From contig JACRNK010000055.1 in the NCBI GenBank assembly GCA_016234985.1, forward strand, positions 1-5,053: a DNA stretch of 5,053 nucleotides. The letters run 5' to 3'. The position numbers and the translations under genes were made by a program. Every line of letters begins with the position of its first letter. Within the stretch, counting starts at the first letter, position 1. The notes under the pieces were generated by a model. It made no database searches. It was not told where the DNA came from and saw only the letters and a list, made by a program, of their open reading frames with translations. Positions 1 to 5,053 of the stretch are shown here, piece after piece. This DNA comes from Deltaproteobacteria bacterium. Lineage in GTDB: Bacteria > Desulfobacterota > GWC2-55-46 > UBA9637.

Positions 1-426
1 CACCACACCGCTTAGGTTCTCGTCGCCAAAAAGTTTGATGTATGTCAGCGCTTCATCAGACCCAAGCGACCATCCCACAAGAACAAACGAGGCTTCTTTG
101 AATTGGTCGAGAAGCTCTTTGATATCCCGGGCGCGCCGGTCAGGCGTATGGCCGTTCTGCGCCACCTCTGAATCACCCTGAGAGCGCGGATCAAAAGCCA
201 CCGCACGATAATTCTTGGAAAAATACTCTATCTGCGGGCTCCAAATGCGCGCAGGCATGGTCCAGCCTGGAATAAACACAATGATGCGCCCTGCCCCGGA
301 TTCAATGTAATGAAGGCGGACGCCGTCAGAGGATTGAAAATACCGATGATGGGGAGATGCATATAGAGAAGAGGACAGGAAGAGAAAGAAAACAACAACG
401 AGAGCTCTATTTTTGAAAAAGGACAT
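1..426 (-). CDS. Exported alpha/beta hydrolase, N-terminal part (3' end beyond window)
   Basis: The frame is open for 142 codons from the ATG at 426-424 to the window edge, so the C-terminal part is missing. Residues 1-23 look like a Sec signal peptide: a short basic start (MSFFKNRA), a hydrophobic core (LVVVFFLFL) and a likely cut after SLYA. The rest matches an alpha/beta hydrolase core: a PGW oxyanion-loop motif at 53-55, FDPRSQGDS at 78-86, and the nucleophile elbow GWSLG at 118-122 with Ser120 as the expected nucleophile. The acid and histidine of the triad would lie outside the window. The general style resembles the esterase/non-heme chloroperoxidase group, but the substrate cannot be named. 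An in-frame TAA sits one codon upstream of the ATG, so no earlier start is possible. The ribosome site is weak (GGTGG, 11 nt upstream). Arginine codons are mostly CGC/CGG (9 of 10 are CGN), unlike mtnA, which hints at a different origin. Confidence 0.9.
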   Translation of the reverse strand, partial: MSFFKNRALVVVFFLFLSSSLYASPHHRYFQSSDGVRLHYIESGAGRIIVFIPGWTMPARIWSPQIEYFSKNYRAVAFDPRSQGDSEVAQNGHTPDRRARDIKELLDQFKEASFVLVGWSLGSDEALTYIKLFGDENLSGVV

Positions 427-508
427 TCGTTATTTTACCACCGTGCAGCCCCGCTTCACCTTCTTCACCATAAACAAATTGCTTTTCGACCGATTGGAGC
501 CAATTATA

Positions 509-538
509 ACTATAAACATATCTCCTAAGTTTGGTCAA
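509..538 (-). promoter_or_regulatory. Candidate sigma-70-type promoter for the hydrolase
   Basis: Read on the minus strand, TTGACC (538-533) is followed after 18 bp by TATAGT (514-509). A second TATAAT lies directly after it at 508-503. Transcription would begin near 500 and give a leader of about 75 nt before the hydrolase ATG at 426. The site lies just downstream of the mtnA stop codon, so it could let the hydrolase be expressed separately from the upstream genes. The support is motif matching only; read-through from mtnA remains possible because no clear terminator hairpin is visible between the two genes. Confidence 0.45.
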
Positions 539-588
539 GGTAGTTTTCATACTGGGCTTTGGGGCTTGACAAGACAGAAATTTATCAT

Positions 589-1671
589 CTATGGAGAGGG
601 CCAGGTGAGGGAGTAGAGCCTTTTCAGACTCTTTTCAAAAGATTTTCTTGAAACGCCTTTTTCTGTAATTATGGCTGTTATAAACTTATTCGGCGTCACA
701 TCAAAAGCAGGATTTCTTACCTTTATGCCGCCAGGGGCTACAGGAATATCTTTTATATGCGTGACCTCCCTTATGTCCCTTTCTTCAATCGGAATCTTTT
801 CTCCGTTTTTAATCTTTAAATCTATAGTGGATATCGGCGCCGCAACATAGAACGGTATCTTATGCTCCTTTGCCAGAACTGCCACGGAATATGTCCCTAT
901 CTTATTCGCAGTATCGCCGTTGGCGGCAATCCTGTCGGCGCCTACGATAACAACATCTATCAGCCCCTTTTTCATCATATAGCCTGCCATATTGTCAGTG
1001 ATAAGAGTTGTATCTATGCCGTCCTTCATAAGCTCCCACGCCGTGAGCCTTGAGCCTTGTAAAAAAGGCCTTGTCTCATCTGCAAAGACCTTTATCTTTT
1101 TTCCGTCTTCAACTGCCGCCCTTATTACTCCGAGGGCTGTGCCGTAGCCTGCAGTTGCCAATGCGCCTGCATTGCAGTGCGTAAGAATAGTCGCCTTGTT
1201 TTTTATCAACTTGCTGCCATGCCTGCCCATCCGTTTGTTTATCTCAATATCTTGTTTATGGATATTCTTTGCCTCTTGAACAAGCAGTTGTTTTAATTCA
1301 TCGGCGCCGGATTTAGGATTTTGTTTCAAAACCCTTTTCATCCTTTCAATGGCCCAAAACAGGTTTACTGCCGTCGGACGGGTGCTTGCCATAATTTTGC
1401 ATACCTTTTCAAACTCTTTTGCAAACCCCTTGCGTTCTTTTGCATTTATTTGAAGGGCGCCAAGCGCAACTCCCATTGCCGCTGCAACCCCTATTGCCGG
1501 AGCGCCCCTGACAACCATCTCTCGTATTGCCTCTGCAACATCAAGGAAGTCTTTATATGTCCTGTATATCTCCTCTGTCGGCAGCAATGTCCTGTATATC
1601 TCCTCTGTCGGCAGCAGCCTTTGGTCTATCATCACCACACTATTGTTTTTCCACTCTATAGTCTTAAACAT
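589..1671 (-). CDS. mtnA: S-methyl-5-thioribose-1-phosphate isomerase
   Basis: MtnA converts 5-methylthioribose 1-phosphate (an aldose) to 5-methylthioribulose 1-phosphate (a ketose) in the cytoplasm, a step of methionine salvage; in some bacteria it serves related 5-deoxysugar disposal routes. The 360 residues show the family hallmarks: [13 protein letters not shown] near 53-65 (phosphate/substrate loop), [10 protein letters not shown] at 98-107, [18 protein letters not shown] at 164-181 with the catalytic cysteine at 166, [17 protein letters not shown] at 198-214, and [17 protein letters not shown] at 244-260 with the catalytic aspartate at 246. The ATG at 1671 follows GGAGG with a 9 nt spacer. 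An exact 30-bp tandem duplication repeats [10 protein letters not shown] (19-28 and 29-38); removing one copy restores the spacing I recall for Thermotoga MtnA. The last residues (YSLTWPSP) look like an added tail. No other methionine-salvage gene is in view. The gene follows moeA by 34 bp and is probably co-transcribed with it. Confidence 0.96.
   Translation of the reverse strand: MFKTIEWKNNSVVMIDQRLLPTEEIYRTLLPTEEIYRTYKDFLDVAEAIREMVVRGAPAIGVAAAMGVALGALQINAKERKGFAKEFEKVCKIMASTRPTAVNLFWAIERMKRVLKQNPKSGADELKQLLVQEAKNIHKQDIEINKRMGRHGSKLIKNKATILTHCNAGALATAGYGTALGVIRAAVEDGKKIKVFADETRPFLQGSRLTAWELMKDGIDTTLITDNMAGYMMKKGLIDVVIVGADRIAANGDTANKIGTYSVAVLAKEHKIPFYVAAPISTIDLKIKNGEKIPIEERDIREVTHIKDIPVAPGGIKVRNPAFDVTPNKFITAIITEKGVSRKSFEKSLKRLYSLTWPSP
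1557..1616 (-). repeat. Exact 30-bp tandem duplication inside mtnA
   Basis: Bases 1557-1586 and 1587-1616 are identical over all 30 positions and directly adjacent; the match stops at both outer edges. The unit is a multiple of three, so the frame is kept and the protein gains ten residues ([10 protein letters not shown] twice). The perfect identity suggests a recent slippage or recombination event, or an assembly or sequencing artefact. Confidence 0.95.
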
Positions 1672-1680
1672 TTAAAACGC

Positions 1681-1685
1681 CCTCC
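1681..1685 (-). promoter_or_regulatory. Shine-Dalgarno site of mtnA
   Basis: GGAGG on the minus strand lies 9 nt upstream of the mtnA ATG at 1671, inside the 34-bp gap after the moeA stop codon. It is the clearest ribosome binding site in the window and fixes the mtnA start, which also matches the usual family N-terminus (a short lead into TIEWK). Confidence 0.8.
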
Positions 1686-1705
1686 AATTTTTCTCCAAAC
1701 TGTTT

Positions 1706-2962
1706 TTAATATCCCGGCTTATCCTGATACAAAAGGCTCTCATCCATAGGCTGAACCTTTACCGTGCTGCCTTTTTCCACATCTTTCACATCCTCAGGAA
1801 GCATGATAAAACAATTGGCCTTTACCATAGCGCTCAATATGCCGGATCCCTGACCTTCCAGCGGCGTGGCATAAAACCGCCCGTTCTTTTGTTCAACCGT
1901 TGCCCTTACAAAGTGCATCCTCCCAGCCTTTTTCTTTACCGGTTTGGTGAGAAGCGCATCAAACGCCCGCTTAAAAATATCTTTTTTCCCCATCATCTTT
2001 AAAACAGCCGGGCTTACAAATTGTTCAAACGCAACCATTGATGAGATAGGGTTTCCAGGCAGGCCAAATGCGGGCTTGCCCCCGATAACGCCGAACGCAA
2101 GGGGTTTGCCCGGCTTCATCGCCACCTTCCAGAAACGCATTTCAGAGCCCATTTGTTTTAAAACATCTTTCACAAAATCAAAATCGCCCACGGAAACGCC
2201 GCCGGATGATACAATGCAGTCTGCTGTCAAGCCATAGCTCAATTTTTCTTCAAGGTCTTTTTTATTGTCTCCGGCTATGCCGAGTTGAACAGGAATTGCG
2301 CCGCATGTCTTTATTTGAGCGGCAATAGCATAGCTGTTGCTGTTTCTTATTTTGCCGCTTACAGGAGTTTCCTCTATGTCAACCAGTTCATCTCCTGTTG
2401 AAAGCACAGCGACCTTTGGTCTTTGATATACATATATATTGGGTTTACCCACTGCCGCAAGCATCCCTATTCCGGCAGGCCGGATGGTTGCTCCTTTTGT
2501 TAAAACAATGTCGCCTTTTTTAAAATCCTCTCCGGCCCTCCTGATATTATCTCCAACCCTTGCCTCTTTAAAAATCTTTACTTGCCCCTTGCCCTTTGTC
2601 CCTTGCCCATGTATTTCTGTCTCCTCCACCATCACAACCGCATCGGCGCCTTTCGGTATCGGCGCGCCTGTCATTATCCGTATTGCCTCGCCTTTTTTAA
2701 TAACCCTTGTTGCAACATATCCGGCCGGCAGGTCTTCTATTATCTTGAGAATTGCCGGCCTGTTCTTCGACGCCCCTTTTGTATCGCTTGCCCTTAAGGC
2801 ATAACCATCCATTGCAGAATTATCCCAGGGCGGATTATCCATGCCGGCGGATATATCCTCGCCCAGAACCCTTCCGAGGGCAGAAAGGATATTTACCCTT
2901 TCCATGCCAAGGGGCTTTACTTCACTTAAGATTATTTCCAGGGCTGCTTCAACGGAAATCAT
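1706..2962 (-). CDS. moeA: Molybdopterin molybdenumtransferase MoeA
   Basis: MoeA inserts molybdate into adenylylated molybdopterin, with release of AMP, to form molybdenum cofactor in the cytoplasm. The 418 residues are close to the usual length of about 400-410. Domain order is standard: an N-terminal segment starting ISVEEA-like, PPWDNSAMDGYA at 44-55 (active-site Asp52), IMTGAPIPKGADAVVMVEET at 96-115, NIRRAGEDFKKGD at 139-151, the MoCF-binding fold with VLSTGDELV at 186-194, SSGGVSVGDFDFVKDVL at 252-268, MKPGKPLAFG at 282-291 and FGLPGNPISS at 299-308, then the C-terminal beta domain (about 340-418). The ATG at 2962 fits the family start, but no good Shine-Dalgarno precedes it; it begins 16 bp after the transglycosylase stop, so translational coupling is likely. 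Residues 118-127 (HGQGTKGKGQ) come from a heptanucleotide repeat array and form an insertion of roughly six residues compared with E. coli MoeA as I recall it. The usual neighbours (moaA, mogA, mobA) are not seen. Confidence 0.96.
   Translation of the reverse strand: MISVEAALEIILSEVKPLGMERVNILSALGRVLGEDISAGMDNPPWDNSAMDGYALRASDTKGASKNRPAILKIIEDLPAGYVATRVIKKGEAIRIMTGAPIPKGADAVVMVEETEIHGQGTKGKGQVKIFKEARVGDNIRRAGEDFKKGDIVLTKGATIRPAGIGMLAAVGKPNIYVYQRPKVAVLSTGDELVDIEETPVSGKIRNSNSYAIAAQIKTCGAIPVQLGIAGDNKKDLEEKLSYGLTADCIVSSGGVSVGDFDFVKDVLKQMGSEMRFWKVAMKPGKPLAFGVIGGKPAFGLPGNPISSMVAFEQFVSPAVLKMMGKKDIFKRAFDALLTKPVKKKAGRMHFVRATVEQKNGRFYATPLEGQGSGILSAMVKANCFIMLPEDVKDVEKGSTVKVQPMDESLLYQDKPGY
2582..2609 (-). 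repeat. Four-unit heptanucleotide tandem array inside moeA
   Basis: On the plus strand there are four adjacent 7-bp units at 2582, 2589, 2596 and 2603. Each starts with TTG and fits TTGCCCN, except the third, which is TTGTCCC. The array is 28 bp long, one more than a multiple of three, so gain or loss of a single unit would shift the moeA frame. It encodes the HGQGTKGKGQ loop of MoeA (residues 118-127). Confidence 0.85.
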
Positions 2963-2978
2963 GACGGATGGGTTTTTC

Positions 2979-4250
2979 TTAACCTTTCGGATTGGATGAG
3001 ACGGTGTCAGGCGCAGCCACTTTCTTGGCCTTTACAGGGACTACGAGTTCCGTGCCGACCTTCACATATTTTGCGCTTTTTAGCTTATTCAGATACAAGA
3101 CAGAATCAAGGGGCGCGCCGTATCTTTTTGCTATAAGCAGCAAGGTTTCGCCTCTTTTTACCTTATGCACTAAAAAGCTGAGCCGTTCCTGCGGAGGAAT
3201 TAGGGCAAAATTTGCCTGAAACAGCGCGGCTTTTTCCTTTGGCAGTTTTATTTCATATTCCGAATCGGTCGGAGGGGTGAACCATCTTAAGAGCTGCGGG
3301 TTTAGCTCCTTTATCTCATCAATAGGGCATTCACACGCCTTTGCAATAACCCTTAAATCGGTCGCTCCGGGGATATTTATCTTTTCGTAATTTATCTGCG
3401 GCTCAAACTCTATGTCTGTGAAGCCGTATTTTGCCGGCTCTTTGGCAATAAGCATGGCGGCAATATATTTCGGGATATAATCTCTGGTCTCTTTCTTTAA
3501 TGTCTTTTTATATTTGGCCACAATCCAGAAGTCGTCGGTTTTGTGCTTTTTTACAGCCCTCATAATGCGGCCCTCTCCCGCATTATAACTGGCTGCCGCA
3601 AGGTGCCAGGAGTTAAACATGCCGTAGAGGTCTTTTAGATATTTAGCAGCGGCCCGTGTGGCCTTTTCAGGGTCTCTTCGCTCATCTACCCACGAGTCCA
3701 CCTTAAGGCCGTATTTTTTTCCTGTCCATTGCATAAACTGCCACATCCCAACAGCCCTTGCCCTTGATTTGGCATTTGGATTGAAGCCGCTTTCTATAAG
3801 GGCAATGTAGGCCAGGTCTTCAGGAAGGCCGTTTTGTCTGAATATATCCTTCAGCATGGGGAGATATCTTTCAGACCTTGCAAGCCACTTTTCAAAATAC
3901 TTTCTCCCCCTTGTTTGAAAATACTTTATGAAGATCTCCACCTTGTCATTTACAACAACAGGCACATCATAGGTTATTTCTTCTGCGTCTTCATCCGGGG
4001 CTTCCGCCGTCAAATCATTAAGCCCCTGAACAATAGCCCAGCTTTCTTCAGAAACAGCAGCCTGCCCCTCATAGTCGATTTCTTGAGGCGCAACATCTTC
4101 CAGCTCTGCGTTTTGTTCATAAGCTGCGGCAATAAGAAGCGGTTCGTTCTGTGAAGGCGCAACAGGATTGGCATCTAAGGCAAAGGCAGGGGACGATAGT
4201 AACAGGCAATAGGCAATGGGCAGCAGGCGATAGGTAAAACCTCTATGCAA
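2979..4250 (-). CDS. MltD-like membrane-bound/periplasmic lytic transglycosylase with LysM repeats
   Basis: This enzyme family cleaves the MurNAc-GlcNAc bond of peptidoglycan to give 1,6-anhydroMurNAc ends, acting in the periplasm. I start it at the TTG at 4250, which follows GGAGG by 10 nt and gives 423 residues with a compact signal peptide: MHRGFTYR, a hydrophobic core LLPIAYCLLL and a cut after PAFA at residue 24. A longer frame from the ATG at 4346 would add 32 residues, overlap the upstream gene by 29 bp, lack a Shine-Dalgarno and run through a repeat. An acidic linker follows (about 25-95). The SLT domain has ALIESGFNP with catalytic Glu153, GMWQFM at 168-173 and AASYNAGEGR at 219-228. 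A degenerate LysM-like segment lies at 292-337 and a clear LysM (HKVKRGETL...VVPV) at 362-406, for glycan binding. There is no lipobox cysteine, so it is probably soluble or held by the uncleaved signal. The stop lies 16 bp before moeA. Confidence 0.9.
   Translation of the reverse strand: MHRGFTYRLLPIAYCLLLSSPAFALDANPVAPSQNEPLLIAAAYEQNAELEDVAPQEIDYEGQAAVSEESWAIVQGLNDLTAEAPDEDAEEITYDVPVVVNDKVEIFIKYFQTRGRKYFEKWLARSERYLPMLKDIFRQNGLPEDLAYIALIESGFNPNAKSRARAVGMWQFMQWTGKKYGLKVDSWVDERRDPEKATRAAAKYLKDLYGMFNSWHLAAASYNAGEGRIMRAVKKHKTDDFWIVAKYKKTLKKETRDYIPKYIAAMLIAKEPAKYGFTDIEFEPQINYEKINIPGATDLRVIAKACECPIDEIKELNPQLLRWFTPPTDSEYEIKLPKEKAALFQANFALIPPQERLSFLVHKVKRGETLLLIAKRYGAPLDSVLYLNKLKSAKYVKVGTELVVPVKAKKVAAPDTVSSNPKG
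4204..4231 (-). repeat. Degenerate heptanucleotide array encoding part of the signal peptide
   Basis: On the plus strand, four adjacent 7-bp units start at 4204, 4211, 4218 and 4225. Two are exactly AGGCAAT; the others are GGGCAGC and AGGCGAT. Another AGG follows at 4232. On the minus strand the array encodes the RLLPIAYCLL stretch of the transglycosylase signal peptide. The signal sequence therefore overlaps, and may derive from, a repeat of a kind often seen between genes. Confidence 0.75.
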
Positions 4251-4260
4251 TAGCCTGCCG

Positions 4261-4265
4261 CCTCC
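4261..4265 (-). promoter_or_regulatory. Shine-Dalgarno site supporting the TTG start of the transglycosylase
   Basis: GGAGG on the minus strand lies 10 nt upstream of an in-frame TTG at 4250. The ATG at 4346 and the in-frame GTG codons at 4310 and 4304 have no comparable site. This, with the length of the signal-peptide n-region, decides the start in favour of the TTG. Confidence 0.55.
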
Positions 4266-4276
4266 AACCCTTGCTC

Positions 4277-4297
4277 TTTGATTTTTGATTTCTGATT
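4277..4297. repeat. Three-unit heptanucleotide array between the radical SAM gene and the transglycosylase start
   Basis: The plus strand reads TTTGATT at 4277-4283, the same at 4284-4290, and TCTGATT at 4291-4297. The period is 7 bp, as in the arrays at 2582 and 4204, but the unit sequence differs. If the TTG at 4250 is the true start, the array is in the 67-bp intergenic gap; if the ATG at 4346 were used, it would encode part of the hydrophilic KSEIKNQRA stretch. Confidence 0.75.
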
Positions 4298-4317
4298 TAT
4301 GCACTCGCACTTGGGGT

Positions 4318-5053
4318 TTACCACTTGATATTTGTTTTTGCAGCATGGTGGAGATTGGATAATGCGCCGCTTATTTCCATTTGTCTGAACTTTTCCTTTA
4401 TATCTTCGGCTGTGTTTTTGGCGGCAAGCTCTATCTGCTTGCCTTTCTCTGTGATTGCCTTTGTGTATTCAATGAAGTATTGATTTTTCTTTGCCCATTT
4501 TTTTGTAAGATTTCTGCCGTATAGTTTTATGGATACATTAAACATGTGCAGTTTGACAGCCCTTTTTATTATCTGGCCTATGGAATAGAATCTGGCTGTT
4601 GCCTTCACTGTTTCAGCCTGAAGCTCATAATATGTCATCTTTTTAGGCTCAAACACAACATGATGAGCATCGTAGAGTCCCCAGTCTTTTGATATAAATC
4701 TGTTTTGTTTCTCCATTTCACGGAAAAAGGCGGTGCCCGGCAAAGGCGTCAATATCATAAACTGGACGCTCTCAATGTCATTCTTCTTTGCGAAGGCGAC
4801 TGTTTGATGGATTGTGTCAACAGTGTCATTATCTGACCCAAATACAAACATCCCATGAATGCGGATACCGTAGTCGTGAAGCGTTTTAATGCACCTTTCA
4901 ATATCTTCAACAGACTGCTTTTTATTATATGCCTTTAATGTCTCCGGGTTTACGGATTCAAAACCTATATAAACAGTGTGGCAGTTTGACCTCTTCATAA
5001 GGTCTAAAAGTTCCGGGTCTTTTGCAACATCAACCCTTACCTGGGCAGTCCAT
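4318..5053 (-). CDS. Radical SAM protein of the B12-binding type, C-terminal part (5' end beyond window)
   Basis: The frame is open to the window edge, so the gene starts outside; 244 complete codons are visible, the first being Trp at 5052-5050. The sequence fits the second half of a radical SAM barrel: a strand WTAQVRVDVAKDPELLDLM at 1-19, YIGFES at 28-33 (a typical SAM-contacting strand), a helix with NKKQSVEDIERCI, HGMFVFGSDND at 66-76, and QFMILTPLPGT at 97-107, the usual closing strand in B12-binding radical SAM proteins. The tail after 125 (HHVVFEPKKMTYYELQAE and onward) resembles the C-terminal extension found in many such proteins (DUF4070-like, from memory). The CxxxCxxC iron-sulfur motif and any cobalamin domain would be upstream, so the reaction cannot be named. 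The final 45 residues are polar and helical, ending NIKW. It ends 67 bp before the transglycosylase TTG start. Confidence 0.88.
   Translation of the reverse strand, partial: WTAQVRVDVAKDPELLDLMKRSNCHTVYIGFESVNPETLKAYNKKQSVEDIERCIKTLHDYGIRIHGMFVFGSDNDTVDTIHQTVAFAKKNDIESVQFMILTPLPGTAFFREMEKQNRFISKDWGLYDAHHVVFEPKKMTYYELQAETVKATARFYSIGQIIKRAVKLHMFNVSIKLYGRNLTKKWAKKNQYFIEYTKAITEKGKQIELAAKNTAEDIKEKFRQMEISGALSNLHHAAKTNIKW

Noticed and set aside
540..588. Rho-independent terminator after mtnA
   Set aside because: Only a 4-bp palindrome (CTTG T CAAG) is visible, with no stable stem followed by a T-run on the minus strand.
566..595. Plus-strand TTGACA with a TATGGA 18 bp downstream, a possible antisense promoter into mtnA
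   Set aside because: The -10 match is only about three of six, and no plus-strand gene follows.
413..616. Plus-strand open frame across the mtnA-hydrolase gap
   Set aside because: It begins at a TTG without a ribosome site, overlaps the 5' end of the hydrolase and the 3' end of mtnA antisense, and its product has no recognisable features.
1557..1616. Possible minimal CRISPR (two direct 30-bp repeats)
   Set aside because: The two copies are directly adjacent with no spacer, they encode conserved MtnA sequence, and no cas gene is present.
2723..2760. 8-bp inverted repeat (GGCCGGCA ... TGCCGGCC) with a 22-bp loop
   Set aside because: It lies within conserved moeA coding sequence, has no T-tract on either side, and is short enough to be a chance result of Gly/Ala/Pro codons.
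862..4154. Several plus-strand open frames opposite mtnA, moeA and the transglycosylase
   Set aside because: All lie antisense to strongly supported genes, show no family motifs, and have Cys/Pro/His-rich or low-quality composition typical of shadow frames.

Overview
The window holds five protein-coding genes, all on the minus strand. Two of them are cut by the window edges. In order of transcription (high to low coordinate) they are: the C-terminal half of a radical SAM enzyme of the B12-binding type; a secreted MltD-like lytic transglycosylase with LysM repeats; a complete MoeA (molybdopterin molybdenumtransferase); a complete MtnA (S-methyl-5-thioribose-1-phosphate isomerase); and the N-terminal part of an exported alpha/beta hydrolase. 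No RNA genes, insertion sequences, CRISPR arrays or attachment sites were seen.

The organism is a bacterium, most likely Gram-negative, because an MltD-like enzyme with a Sec signal peptide trims peptidoglycan in the periplasm. The four upstream genes appear to have GC content in the mid-40s percent. mtnA favours AGG arginine codons. A B12-type radical SAM protein, a molybdenum cofactor gene and period-7 repeats would fit an anaerobic lineage such as Nitrospirota or Desulfobacterota-like bacteria. That placement is a guess from style, not from a search.

Layout: 5053-4318 radical SAM (5' end outside); about 67 bp gap; 4250-2979 lytic transglycosylase; 16 bp gap; 2962-1706 moeA; 34 bp gap with a clear Shine-Dalgarno; 1671-589 mtnA; about 160 bp gap with a plausible promoter; 426-1 hydrolase (3' end outside). 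The short gaps and shared strand suggest that radical SAM, transglycosylase, moeA and mtnA form one transcription unit starting outside the window. Their products act in unrelated processes (unknown radical chemistry, cell-wall turnover, molybdenum cofactor synthesis, methionine salvage), so this looks like co-transcription of housekeeping genes rather than a dedicated pathway. The hydrolase probably has its own promoter, and its codon use differs sharply from that of mtnA.

The most interesting signal is not a new gene system but a pattern of short tandem repeats in and beside coding sequence. There is an exact 30-bp tandem duplication that repeats ten residues near the MtnA N-terminus. A four-unit heptanucleotide array sits inside moeA and adds a Gly/Lys/Gln-rich loop. 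A second four-unit heptanucleotide array encodes much of the transglycosylase signal peptide. A third, three-unit heptamer array lies just upstream of the start I prefer for that gene. Together they suggest a genome in which slippage and heptamer repeats actively remodel proteins.
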